The position numbers and the translations under genes are program-made. From Amycolatopsis vastitatis (GTDB lineage: Bacteria; Actinomycetota; Actinomycetes; Mycobacteriales; Pseudonocardiaceae), in the NCBI RefSeq assembly GCF_002234595.1, contig NZ_NMUL01000068.1, forward strand, positions 21,029 through 85,028: a stretch of 64,000 nucleotides of DNA. Reading direction: 5' to 3'. This document shows positions 45,744 through 53,522 of this stretch, one piece after another (position 1 is the first letter of the stretch; every line of letters starts with the position of its first letter). The notes under the pieces are model-generated. The model searched no databases, was not told the origin of the DNA, and worked only from the letters and a program-made list of their open reading frames with translations.

Positions 45744-45785
45744 AAACAGCAGGTCAGAGGCGTATCGGTTTCTTGTTCACGAACT
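45744..45785 (+). repeat. attL: 42-bp attachment repeat (left copy)
   Basis: Bases 45744-45765 are identical to 56776-56797; the next 20 bases match 56798-56817 with three mismatches. On the minus strand this copy encodes FVNKKPIRL and a stop, the same end as the aldehyde dehydrogenase (FMNKKPIRL), with changes at ATG/GTG, AAG/AAA and CCT/CCG. Confidence 0.88.
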
Positions 45786-45889
45786 ATCCAGGCGGTCAGC
45801 AGGCCTGGGGTCGTTCTTGGGCGGACCGCCTCTGACCTGCTCTTTTGCGTCTGTTGGGTCCGGTTGCGTCCGGGCCTGTCTGGACGTCT

Positions 45890-45909
45890 GACGGCCTGTA
45901 GACGGCCTG
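45890..45909 (+). repeat. Paired GACGGCCTG motifs, left end
   Basis: GACGGCCTG at 45890-45898 and 45901-45909, starts 11 bases apart. The same pair with the same period occurs at 56738-56757. Candidate arm-type binding sites for integrase or Xis. Confidence 0.5.
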
Positions 45910-46093
45910 GCTCCTCGCTGCCGCTGTGCCCGTCTGGCCTGGTGGCGGCCCTCCCCCGTCTTCCTCGTCCCCGCTGCTGTTAGCACCGGAGGGCCGGTGT
46001 CAAGGGTGGGCGCTTGCGTCCATCGCGCAGCGACGCCGTAGGCGCCCTTGATGGCGGTCGGCCGGTGTTAAACGATCGCTGACGAGGAAGCGG

Positions 46094-46121
46094 GTCACCC
46101 GATCGTGACGCCGAACGGCGT
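46094..46121. promoter_or_regulatory. Two adjacent small palindromes
   Basis: GTCAC-N6-GTGAC (46094-46109) and ACGCCG-AA-CGGCGT (46108-46121). They lie in the noncoding left end of the element and may be binding sites or part of an origin region. Confidence 0.35.
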
Positions 46122-46267
46122 AACACTGATCGACTCGGCGACGTCTCTGGGCGTATGTGGACGGGTGGATCAATCAGCTCTCGGCGGCGCGCGTACGCGG
46201 CCGGCCCTCCGGCGGGCCGCCCGGCGACCGGCGGCCGGAGCGGAGCGGCAGGCCGTCCGTGTCGCAT

Positions 46268-46321
46268 GCGGGCGAGCCCGCCGCACGGGTGGTGACGTGC
46301 GCGCCGCCGACGGCGGCGCGC
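46268..46321. repeat. GC-only hairpin cluster
   Basis: GCGGGC-GA-GCCCGC at 46268-46281 and a perfect 10-bp stem at 46299-46308/46312-46321 with a GAC loop. They sit just before the GC content falls. They could insulate the cargo promoter or act as a single-strand origin for rolling-circle replication. Confidence 0.45.
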
Positions 46322-46335
46322 CTTGATCCCATAGA

Positions 46336-46347
46336 GCCGAATTCGGC
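46336..46347 (+). promoter_or_regulatory. Palindrome within cargo-gene promoter
   Basis: GCCGAATTCGGC is a perfect 12-base palindrome between a TTGATC -35-like hexamer (46324-46329 region) and the AGGAGA site of the cargo gene. It is placed where an operator would block transcription. Confidence 0.4.
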
Positions 46348-46374
46348 AAATCATCACCCACAGGAGAGCATTCA

Positions 46375-47772
46375 GTGAAGAAGCCCTCAGACGGTCCAAG
46401 CAGCACCTACTTCGGGGATGCCCGCGACGAAATACTACGCCGAGCCGAAAACGTCGACCTTGAGGCAAGCGTAAACGATGTGAAACACGCAGCCACAGGG
46501 GAGCACCAAAGATATCTATCACTCCAGTTTCCAAACGGCAGAAACCAGAGATCGACTGTGATAACCAAAGAGGACGCTGAGATTATCTCTGGAGCAGACT
46601 TTGAGCATTGGGTATTCTTAGGTGAATACAACGCAATATTAGATCGCAAGAACAGTTCCATAGAAGCAGTATTATCATCGAACAATCGTCCGTCTCCGCT
46701 ATTTGTTCGACGCCTCATCGGCCTCCCGGGCGTTGAGCCACTTGACTCGAGCGGGAACCCCGTAAACGTATCCGAGGAGCCGGAGAAACTCGAGGATAGA
46801 ATTGAAACTTACCGACTTATTGAGCTCGCAGACGGTAAGCACTCCATAAGGCCTGAGGATCCATGGAGGATCAGACTTCAGACTCACAGCAGCCCGATCT
46901 CGGCGGAAATATCAAGACCGAGCATCCCCTTCTCGAGATTGTTTGTTCAATTCGACATGCCAGCGAATTCGGCCTATCACCTCAGCCTCAAAGTGCGGAA
47001 GCCGGGACTATCTCGCCACGACGACGCACTGGAATTCCTAGAGAACTACTTCGCATCGCTATCGTTCGAAGTCGACTTGCGGTTCGACACCATGATGGCC
47101 CTTGACCGAAAACGAGATCGCACGGCCGTCCCGCGAAGAGCTGCAACGCCGGGAACTTCGCCGATAACTCCACCGCGCAAGAAGTACGCCAAGGAAGCAG
47201 TGTCTCTATACACGTACGGTCGAGCATCCAGCGGGCGGCCACTATTTCAATACTTGGCCTACTACCAGGCGATAGAATTCTTTTTTCCTTCCTTTCACGG
47301 CGAAGAAGTTCTCCGTCGGCTACGAAATGAGATTCGCGACCCCAGATTCGATGCCGAAGACGATAGCAATCTTCAAAAAGTCATCAACATCGCCACAAAT
47401 AGTGGCCGCATGTACACTTCAGAAAAGGAGCAGCTTCTCGCCACACTACATGGATCGATCACAGATTCTGACGCTAGAGATTTGATAAAACAGACTCACG
47501 GGATGGCTGAATTCTTTTCGAAAGCTAACCACATTAAGGGCGTTCCCGAGGTTTCAATAGGCCCGCGAGCGAAGGTCGTAGACCTGATTGCGGAACGCGT
47601 ATATAAGCTTCGATGCAGGATTGTTCACACCAAGTCCGACGGCGGCGGAAATCTCCCCGAGGTTCTCTTACCTTACAGTTCTGAAGCAGAAAAAATGCAC
47701 TATGACCTAATTCTTATCCACTATTTGTGCCAGAAGGTAATAATAGCTGGAAGTCGAGGAAGTCTGTGGTAG
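46375..47772 (+). CDS. AT-rich cargo gene, HEPN-like C-terminus (candidate defence protein)
   Basis: A 465-residue protein encoded by DNA of roughly 40-50 percent GC (lines counted by eye) in a background near 70 percent, so it was acquired from a different source. The GTG has CAGGAGAG upstream. The N-terminal half (to about 270) is a mixed alpha/beta region without a recognised fold. The C-terminal half is helical: LYTYGRASSGRPLFQYLAYY, QAIEFFFPSFHGEEVLRRLR, and near the end LIAERVYKLRCRIVHTKSDG. RCRIVH (Arg413-His418) fits the Rx4-6H motif of HEPN ribonucleases and lies on a helix as expected. No second toxin-antitoxin gene is adjacent. Position next to att is typical of accessory defence cargo. 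Function is inference. Confidence 0.7.
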   Translation: MKKPSDGPSSTYFGDARDEILRRAENVDLEASVNDVKHAATGEHQRYLSLQFPNGRNQRSTVITKEDAEIISGADFEHWVFLGEYNAILDRKNSSIEAVLSSNNRPSPLFVRRLIGLPGVEPLDSSGNPVNVSEEPEKLEDRIETYRLIELADGKHSIRPEDPWRIRLQTHSSPISAEISRPSIPFSRLFVQFDMPANSAYHLSLKVRKPGLSRHDDALEFLENYFASLSFEVDLRFDTMMALDRKRDRTAVPRRAATPGTSPITPPRKKYAKEAVSLYTYGRASSGRPLFQYLAYYQAIEFFFPSFHGEEVLRRLRNEIRDPRFDAEDDSNLQKVINIATNSGRMYTSEKEQLLATLHGSITDSDARDLIKQTHGMAEFFSKANHIKGVPEVSIGPRAKVVDLIAERVYKLRCRIVHTKSDGGGNLPEVLLPYSSEAEKMHYDLILIHYLCQKVIIAGSRGSLW

Positions 47773-47835
47773 CGTCGCAACCACTCAAACATACTCTCGC
47801 GCGGACCTAGGTATCGGTTCTGTTAACCTGGAGTC

Positions 47836-49071
47836 ATGCGTGGTGCGGGTGACCAGCTCAGCATCGGTGAGCGGATCGCGTTCTACCGGCGGCGGCGTGG
47901 ACTGTCGCAGGCGGTGCTTGCTGACCTGGTGGGCCGTACCGAGGACTGGTTGAGCAAAATCGAGCGCGGTGAGCGGGACATCCGCAGGCTGGACGTACTG
48001 GCCGATCTCGCGCGGGCGCTGCGGGTGACGCTCGGTGACCTGCTCGGCGAACCCGTGCTGATGGAGGAGCAAGACAAGCACGACGACGTCCCGGCGATCC
48101 GCGATGCGCTGATGGCTCCGCGCCGGCTGTCGCGGACGCTGTTCTCCTCGGCCATGTCGCCCGAGTACATCGATCCGCAGCCTGTTCGGCAGCTGGTGGA
48201 AGGTGCCTGGTCGAGCTATCAGAAGGGCGACCTGGGGCGCGTTGTCACGGCACTGCCTGGGCTGATCAAGACCACGCAGGCGATGGAGGCGGCCTCGGCC
48301 GACGATGCCGGGTACAAACGGGCCTGCGCGGCCATCTCGGCGCGAGTGCACCACCTGGCCGCGACCACGTTGAGCAAGATCGGTGAGGCTGACCTCGCGT
48401 GGATCGCGGCCGAACGCGCTATGCAGGCGGCGGACGACTCCGATGATCCGCTAGTTCTGGCCTCGGCTGCCCGCTCCGGCACGCACGCGCTCCTGGCTGT
48501 GGGCCGGTTCGACGACGCGCTTGAGCTGGGCGACGTCGCGGCGAAGTGGCTGCTGCCGAGGATGGCCGAGGGTGATCCGGCCGCGCTGAGCCTGTACGGG
48601 ATGCTCTACCTCCGTACCGCTGTCGCGGCGGCGCGACACCAGGACCGGACCACCGCGAACGACCTGCTCGGGCACGCGAAAACCGCAGCTGATCAGCTGG
48701 GCGTGGACGCGAACTACTGGCAGACCGGGTTCGGGCCGGCCAACGTGGAGCTCCACCGGCTGTCGGCCGCCTTGGACCTCGGCGACGTCAGCCAGGTGAT
48801 CGAGACCGCCCCGCGTGTCGACGTCGACCACCTGCCGGTGGAACGACAGGTCACGCACCTGATCGACTTCGCCCGCGCGCTGAGCCTGCTCGCGAAGGAC
48901 GACGACGCCCTACAAGTCCTCCTGGAGGCCGAGCAGAAGTCGCCGACCATCGTCCGGCACAACACGATGGTGCGGGAGGTCGTGCGGTCGATGTACCGGC
49001 GTGCCCCGGCCACGGCTGGTAAGTCCTCGGCGCTGCTTGCGCTGGCTGAGCGCTGCGGCGCGGTGAGGTAA
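47836..49071 (+). CDS. XRE regulator with TPR-like domain (element control)
   Basis: A 411-residue regulator. The helix-turn-helix is GERIAFYRRRRGLSQAVLAD, then LVGRTEDWLSKIERGERDIR. The rest is helical repeats of TPR type (DLAWIAAERAMQAADDSDDP; AARSGTHALLAVGRFDDALE), as in quorum- or peptide-responsive regulators of mobile elements. It precedes the flavoprotein gene by 4 bases and forms an operon with it; this pair is recurrent in actinomycete elements. It probably controls excision and transfer. Confidence 0.88.
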   Translation: MRGAGDQLSIGERIAFYRRRRGLSQAVLADLVGRTEDWLSKIERGERDIRRLDVLADLARALRVTLGDLLGEPVLMEEQDKHDDVPAIRDALMAPRRLSRTLFSSAMSPEYIDPQPVRQLVEGAWSSYQKGDLGRVVTALPGLIKTTQAMEAASADDAGYKRACAAISARVHHLAATTLSKIGEADLAWIAAERAMQAADDSDDPLVLASAARSGTHALLAVGRFDDALELGDVAAKWLLPRMAEGDPAALSLYGMLYLRTAVAAARHQDRTTANDLLGHAKTAADQLGVDANYWQTGFGPANVELHRLSAALDLGDVSQVIETAPRVDVDHLPVERQVTHLIDFARALSLLAKDDDALQVLLEAEQKSPTIVRHNTMVREVVRSMYRRAPATAGKSSALLALAERCGAVR

Positions 49072-49075
49072 TCGG

Positions 49076-49633
49076 ATGTCCCGAGTTCTCGGGCTGGTCG
49101 CCTCCGGGGCCGGCGGGGTCGAAGACCTGCTTCCACGCCTGATCAAGCCTGCCCAAGAAACGGGCTGGACCGTCGCGGTCACCCTGACGCCCACCGCCGG
49201 CCGCTGGCTGGCCGAGACCGGACAGCTTGACGAGATCGAGCAGGCCACCGGCTACCCGGTACGGGTCGAGCCCCGATCGCCGTCGCAGAAGAGCCCACAT
49301 CCCGCCCCAAGCTGCTACCTGGTGGCGCCGGCCTCGGCGAACTTTGTCGCGAAGATGTCCCTCGGCATCGCCGACAATCAGGCGTTGACGCAGGTCAACG
49401 AGGCGATCGGGACGCTGAACCTGCCGGTCATCGTGTTCCCGCGCGTCAACGCGGCCCACGCGCGTCAGCCGTTCTGGACCATGCACATCGAGAACCTGCA
49501 GCGCGTCGGCGTGGACTTGCTCTACGGTGACGATGTCTGGCCACTGCATGAACCGCGGTCCGCTCCTGGCCGGGATCTGCCCTGGTCAGCCATGCTGGAC
49601 GCGATCGAGAAGGCCGTTCCGGCCGACCGCTAG
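49076..49633 (+). CDS. Flavoprotein (HFCD family) of the element
   Basis: A 185-residue flavoprotein-like fold. VLGLVASGAGGVEDLLPRLI is the N-terminal loop, and LVAPASANFVAKMSLGIADN carries the PASAN flavin-binding motif of HFCD proteins (phosphopantothenoylcysteine decarboxylase-like). The catalytic His of the decarboxylases is not evident. The role in mobile elements is unknown; it always follows the XRE-TPR gene in such elements, as here. A hairpin terminator follows. Confidence 0.82.
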   Translation: MSRVLGLVASGAGGVEDLLPRLIKPAQETGWTVAVTLTPTAGRWLAETGQLDEIEQATGYPVRVEPRSPSQKSPHPAPSCYLVAPASANFVAKMSLGIADNQALTQVNEAIGTLNLPVIVFPRVNAAHARQPFWTMHIENLQRVGVDLLYGDDVWPLHEPRSAPGRDLPWSAMLDAIEKAVPADR

Positions 49634-49637
49634 AACC

Positions 49638-49660
49638 CACCCGGACAGTTTGTCCGGGTG
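49638..49660 (+). terminator. Hairpin terminator after flavoprotein gene
   Basis: Arms 49638-49647 and 49651-49660 form a perfect 10-bp stem with a GTT loop, directly after the stop. It closes the XRE-flavoprotein operon. Confidence 0.75.
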
Positions 49661-49736
49661 ACCTCTCCCACTCGGGTGTCTCCTGGTCCCAGCGCGCCCA
49701 ATTGGACGCGCTGAAGCCGAGACATCGGGAGAGCAC

Positions 49737-50009
49737 ATGGGCATTCACGTGGTGATTCAGCCCCTCGTCGGATACGGCGCTGCCGTCGTGTCACCTTCCC
49801 CGGGAGTCCGCCAACTGGTGGCCGGGGGCGATGAAACCGCGATCATGATCCAGGTACCGGCTCGGATCGGCGGCCTGATGGACACCGCGCGGTTCGCGCG
49901 GAGCCTCGCCGTGGCCGCGAACGAGTTCGGCGAGTGGTGCGAGACGCAGAACCGCACGCGCACCTACTCCTCTCCTCTCGGCGACCAGTGGTCGGAAGAG
50001 CGCGACTGA
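49737..50009 (+). CDS. Small element protein, 90 aa
   Basis: A 90-residue protein (VVIQPLVGYGAAVVSPSPGV; DTARFARSLAVAANEFGEWC) with GGGAGAG before the ATG. No family is recognised. It starts the second operon of the element, 35 bases ahead of the Pra-like gene. Confidence 0.65.
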   Translation: MGIHVVIQPLVGYGAAVVSPSPGVRQLVAGGDETAIMIQVPARIGGLMDTARFARSLAVAANEFGEWCETQNRTRTYSSPLGDQWSEERD

Positions 50010-50044
50010 GCGCAAGAAACCCATACAAGCAAAGGGAATTCAGC

Positions 50045-50506
50045 ATGGCTATCGACAAGGGACATCGGTTCAGCATCGACTTCGACGACGCGTTCACACA
50101 CGGACTCGTCATGGTGGGCGAAGTGTCGCCTGACAACGAGTATCAGTCGCGGGAGGACCGGGCCGCCAACCGCCCGGTGCGGCAGCGAGTCGACGAGATC
50201 ACGGGTAAGCGGCAGTGGAAGGTCATGGTCACCGACCCGGCCGAGACGCGGGCGAAGCGGGCCTCGTTCGAGATCACCCTTCTCGCCGATGTCCAGCCGG
50301 TGCCGACCACCTCGGAGGCGCTGCCCGGGATGCGGCCGATCGAGCTAGACGGCCTGACCGCCGAACCGCGCGTGGCGGGGCAGGGCGAGTTCAAGTATCA
50401 GTCCTACGTCTTCCGCGCGACCGGCTTCACGCAGGCCACCAGCAACGCGAAGGCGTCCCGGTCCGGTGGGTCCGGTGGGTCCGGTGAGACGCCGAAGGCG
50501 GCGTGA
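50045..50506 (+). CDS. Pra-like replication/integration/excision activator
   Basis: A 153-residue protein: MAIDKGHRFSIDFDDAFTHG at the start, ITLLADVQPVPTTSEALPGM and PIELDGLTAEPRVAGQGEFK in the middle, and a Gly/Ser-rich tail. This matches the pattern of proteins annotated as plasmid replication, integration and excision activator, the Pra type of pSAM2, which switches the element from integrated to replicating state. A GGGAATTC site precedes the ATG. It overlaps the following gene by 4 bases (GTGA). Confidence 0.75.
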   Translation: MAIDKGHRFSIDFDDAFTHGLVMVGEVSPDNEYQSREDRAANRPVRQRVDEITGKRQWKVMVTDPAETRAKRASFEITLLADVQPVPTTSEALPGMRPIELDGLTAEPRVAGQGEFKYQSYVFRATGFTQATSNAKASRSGGSGGSGETPKAA

Positions 50507-51003
50507 CGGTGGTGGGCTTCCGCGAGCGGGTCGAGGCGTGGGAGCAGGCGTATCGGGACTACATGGCCGCGTGGGAGCACGGCCGTGCGGTGCTGTCGCC
50601 GACGAGTGCGACGAACACGGCGAATGCTGCTCGGCGGGTTTCCCGGGCGTGGCACGAGCTGGCGCAGGCGCGCGGGTTGCCGTGGTGGTGCGTGGCGGCG
50701 TTGGAGTCGGCGGCCGAGGGCTTCGCCGATCTGGCCCGGGAATGGGAACAGCATGACGGCAACATGGGACGGGCTGGGCCTGCGGTGGACGGTGGGCGCG
50801 GGTACCGAGGTGACGGTGGAAGAGACCGGAACGGGCGCAGCGTGTCCGCCGGTCCTGGTGCTGGCTGGTGGGCTGTGCGTGGTGACGCTGGTGCCGCCGG
50901 AGGACCCGACCGCCTGGAGGGGATGCGCGGTGTTCCTTCGCCGGCTCCGCGACCACGCCGAGGACCTGGCGGCGCTGCTGGAAGCCCGCGCGGGGAGGCG
51001 TGA
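50503..51003 (+). CDS. Small element protein, coupled to Pra-like gene
   Basis: The frame starts at GTG 50503, overlapping the previous stop. Residues 1-85 (FRERVEAWEQAYRDYMAAWE; ARGLPWWCVAALESAAEGFA) look like a genuine helical protein. From about residue 86 the sequence becomes Gly/Arg-rich and overlaps, in another frame, a second better-looking ORF (50753-51013). The natural stop near residue 90 may have been lost, or the two genes overlap by 251 bases. No family is recognised. Confidence 0.5.
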   Translation: MTVVGFRERVEAWEQAYRDYMAAWEHGRAVLSPTSATNTANAARRVSRAWHELAQARGLPWWCVAALESAAEGFADLAREWEQHDGNMGRAGPAVDGGRGYRGDGGRDRNGRSVSAGPGAGWWAVRGDAGAAGGPDRLEGMRGVPSPAPRPRRGPGGAAGSPRGEA

Positions 51004-51013
51004 CGGTGCGTAA
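50753..51013 (+). CDS. Small element protein overlapping the previous gene
   Basis: An 86-residue frame starting at ATG 50753: TATWDGLGLRWTVGAGTEVT, ACPPVLVLAGGLCVVTLVPP, then FLRRLRDHAEDLAALLEARA. Its composition and codon positions look more protein-like than the overlapping frame of 50503-51003. Unknown function. It runs into the frameshifted gene downstream. Confidence 0.5.
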   Translation: MTATWDGLGLRWTVGAGTEVTVEETGTGAACPPVLVLAGGLCVVTLVPPEDPTAWRGCAVFLRRLRDHAEDLAALLEARAGRRDGA

Positions 51014-51250
51014 GGGTGAGCCGAAGACGCTGCGGGACGCCCACGAGGTCGTGATGGACCGCCGGCCGCCGAACGACGCGAACCCGTCCGTGTGGCTGGC
51101 GTTCCGCCTCGGCAACGCGCGGCTCTATAAGGCGGTCGCGGACGTCGACCGGGTCATCACCACGAGGCGCTGTACTGGGCCGGATACGAGGAACGGCAGG
51201 CGGGTGAGATCTCGGCGGAAATTCAGGCGGAGGGCAAGTCTGCGGACTAG
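51000..51250 (+). pseudogene. Frameshifted AMED_5909-like small protein
   Basis: The frame from GTG 51000 (or 51006) reads TLRDAHEVVMDRRPPNDANP and LYKAVADVDR, then is shifted. In the next frame the expected continuation, HHHEALYWAGYEERQAGEIS, follows and ends at TAG 51248-51250. A single missing G in the CCGGGTC run near 51150 restores one frame of about 83 codons. The joined protein resembles the AMED_5909 family of small proteins from Pseudonocardiales elements. It may be a real mutation or a sequencing error. Confidence 0.75.
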
Positions 51251-51421
51251 TCCCATGTAGACGAGCGAAAAGTCAACAGTATCAGCGAAAAACGCACGCT
51301 ATGACGTGCGGCGATGAAGCACGTCCTGATGTGGGTGCGTGTGATCCGTTAAGGCGCAGAAGCGGAACCTGGCTACCAACCTTGCCGCTCCTGCGCTGTC
51401 CACAACCAGCGGAAGTGAACA

Positions 51422-51586
51422 ATGACAACGCTAAACGACGACAACCGGCGAGCGTCAACGGGGGTCACCCGAACGCGCTGCGCCTCCTGCAAACGATTCG
51501 CCAAACTCCTTCCCGGCGAAACCAAGTGCGCTCCCTGCCTAGGGATGCTGCCGCTAGACCTCCACGTGAAGCGGGGTGGTCGGTGA
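51422..51586 (+). CDS. Small zinc-ribbon protein upstream of translocase
   Basis: A 54-residue frame starting at ATG 51422 with GGAAG upstream. It has two CxxC pairs 14 residues apart (CASCKRFAKLLPGETKCAPC), a zinc-ribbon pattern, and a basic tail. Its stop overlaps the start of the FtsK/TraB gene (TGATG), indicating translational coupling. It is too short for routine gene callers. Role unknown; small zinc proteins next to transfer genes may regulate them. Confidence 0.65.
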   Translation: MTTLNDDNRRASTGVTRTRCASCKRFAKLLPGETKCAPCLGMLPLDLHVKRGGR

Positions 51587-53139
51587 TGTCTCCCGGCTTC
51601 GCGGTGGTCGCCCTGGCCGGGCTGGGCCTCGGCGTGTGGGTGCTGCACAAGATCGGCCGCGCCTTGGCTTCGATCCTGGAAGCCTTGGCTGCGGCGGCGG
51701 TGGTGTTCGTGGCCCTGTGGTGGCTGTGCAAGGCCGCGGTGTGGATGCTCGCGCAGGTGGCGACGCGTTGGCGGACCAGCCTCGCCGTCGTCGCGGTCTA
51801 CGTCTGGGGCGAGCTGCTGGGCTGGGTGTCGCTCGCCTTGGTTCTGGGCGGCATAGCAGTTGTCCTGACGGCGTGGTGGGCGATCAACGCTGTCTCGTTC
51901 GATCAGTGGTGCTGGCGGTTCCTGCGCTCCTGGTGGGCGCGGTGGGCGGTCTACGGGCGGAAGCTGCCGGAGTGGCTGCATGCCTGCGGTCTCTCGGTGC
52001 GGGATGAGGCGTTGCCGGTGGTGGTGAACGTGAACCTCGTCGGCCGCCGACGCGCCCTCTCCCGCTCCACATCGAACCGGGCGAACGCGCGGCTGCCAAA
52101 GGTGCTCGGGGTCCGCTCTGGTGCGTCGTGGGATGAGGTTCGGGTGGAGCTGATGCCGGGGCAAAAGCCAGAGGACTTCGACGAGGCCGCACGGGCGCTG
52201 GCTGTCGCGCGGAAGGTTGCTCGCTGCCAGGTCCGCGAGCTGGCACCCAACGTCGTGTCCATCGACTTCCAACGGCGCGACCTCCTCGGCGGCGGGGTGG
52301 CTGGCCCGCAGGTCCCGGACGGCGTCGACTCGACCGGCGTGGACCTGCGCAACGTCTGGGCGGGCCGGACCGAGTACGGGCGTGACTGGCGCGTTCCGCT
52401 GCTCGGCTCCGGTGCTCACTGCCTGACCGCCGGGGCATCGGGTGCGGGCAAGAACTCGGTGATGTGGTGCCCGCTGGTCGCGGCGGCCTCGGCGATCCGG
52501 GCCGGGGTGGTGCGCATGTCCGGCATCGACCCGAAAGGCATGGAACTCGCCTACGGGCGCGGCATCTTCACCCGCTATGCCGTCGGCGGCAAGGACGCCG
52601 TGGAACTACTTGACGGCCTAGTGGAGGAGATGGAATCGCGCAAGCGCGCCTTCGCTGGTCGGCTGCGCACGATCCCGGTGTCGACCGAATACCCGTTGGA
52701 GCTGCTGGAGTTCGACGAGATCGGCGCGCTGACCAAGTACACCGATCGCAAGACCCGTGAGGCCATTGTGGAACGCGTCGCCCTCCTCACCACTCAAGGG
52801 CGCGCGCTGGGGATCTCGGTCCGTGGCTACGTGCAGGAGCCCACCAAGGACACCGTCCCGGTCCGTGAGCTGTTCACCCGGCGGGTGTGTCTGCGGGTCA
52901 CGTCCAAGACGCACGTCGGCATGGTGCTGGGCGACGGCGCGTACGAGCGCGGGGCGTGGGCCAACCGCATCGGCGACTCGGAGGCCGGCGTGGGCTACGT
53001 CTGGGGCGAAGGCATCCGCGAGCCCCTGCGCATCCGTGCCGGGTGGGTCTCCGACGCCACGGTCAAGGCGCTGGAGGCGTACGTGACCAACGGAGGTGTC
53101 GCGGATCTGCGACACGGCGGCGAGGGGGTGGCCGCGTGA
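51586..53139 (+). CDS. FtsK/SpoIIIE-type DNA translocase (TraB/TraSA)
   Basis: A 517-residue transfer protein. Membrane helices occupy the first 100 residues (FAVVALAGLGLGVWVLHKIG; VVFVALWWLCKAAVWMLAQV; VSLALVLGGIAVVLTAWWAI). The FtsK ATPase follows: Walker A GASGAGKNS, Walker B LLEFDEIGAL, then LTTQGRALGISVRGYVQEPT. Such proteins move double-stranded element DNA between mycelia as hexamers at septa. ATG 51586 is coupled to the zinc-ribbon gene; the longer upstream frame lacks homology. Its stop overlaps the next gene (GTGA). Confidence 0.9.
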   Translation: MSPGFAVVALAGLGLGVWVLHKIGRALASILEALAAAAVVFVALWWLCKAAVWMLAQVATRWRTSLAVVAVYVWGELLGWVSLALVLGGIAVVLTAWWAINAVSFDQWCWRFLRSWWARWAVYGRKLPEWLHACGLSVRDEALPVVVNVNLVGRRRALSRSTSNRANARLPKVLGVRSGASWDEVRVELMPGQKPEDFDEAARALAVARKVARCQVRELAPNVVSIDFQRRDLLGGGVAGPQVPDGVDSTGVDLRNVWAGRTEYGRDWRVPLLGSGAHCLTAGASGAGKNSVMWCPLVAAASAIRAGVVRMSGIDPKGMELAYGRGIFTRYAVGGKDAVELLDGLVEEMESRKRAFAGRLRTIPVSTEYPLELLEFDEIGALTKYTDRKTREAIVERVALLTTQGRALGISVRGYVQEPTKDTVPVRELFTRRVCLRVTSKTHVGMVLGDGAYERGAWANRIGDSEAGVGYVWGEGIREPLRIRAGWVSDATVKALEAYVTNGGVADLRHGGEGVAA

Positions 53140-53522
53140 ATCGACTGATGGTTTTCCTTGACGCGATCCGCGATCACCTCGACTCGCACCACCTGCCGCC
53201 GGCCGCCTCGGTCGACGTCAATGCCTGGTCCAGCCCGATCACGGTCCAGTTGGACGTGGACGGGCTGCCGGAGGTCGCTCGGGCGTTGCTGGTGTGGAGC
53301 CAGACGCTCGAGGACGTGTCGGCGCGGCTGTGGCGGCTGTGCGACAGCAAGTGGGTGCACATCTCGATCACCGGCCGGACACCCTGCGGCATCCCGGTCC
53401 AGGTCTTCGGCGTCGTGCGGTTCGAGCCGAGTACGTTTCCGGACCTCCCGGCCGGGGCGAAGCAAGACATGCCGGTGTATCTGCTGCGCTGCTGGACGAC
53501 GCCCGGGGAGGTGGCGGCCTGA
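53136..53522 (+). CDS. Element protein between translocase and RepSA, 128 aa
   Basis: A 128-residue protein (MVFLDAIRDHLDSHHLPPAA; VQLDVDGLPEVARALLVWSQ; VHISITGRTPCGIPVQVFGV). It is coupled to both neighbours: GTGA with the translocase stop, and a 1-base overlap (TGATG) with RepSA. Similar proteins occupy this place in related elements. Function unknown. Confidence 0.75.
   Translation: MNRLMVFLDAIRDHLDSHHLPPAASVDVNAWSSPITVQLDVDGLPEVARALLVWSQTLEDVSARLWRLCDSKWVHISITGRTPCGIPVQVFGVVRFEPSTFPDLPAGAKQDMPVYLLRCWTTPGEVAA

Larger units (their letters stand above)
45714..46374. other. Gene-free left end of the integrated element
   Basis: No gene is supported. The stretch holds the left attachment repeat, a pair of GACGGCCTG motifs, several short palindromes and GC-only hairpins (46094-46321), and the promoter of the AT-rich cargo gene. 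GC content drops sharply at about 46330. Confidence 0.6.

Noticed and set aside
46375..47772. Cargo gene as a restriction endonuclease
   Set aside because: No PD-(D/E)XK, HNH or GIY motif and no methyltransferase gene nearby.
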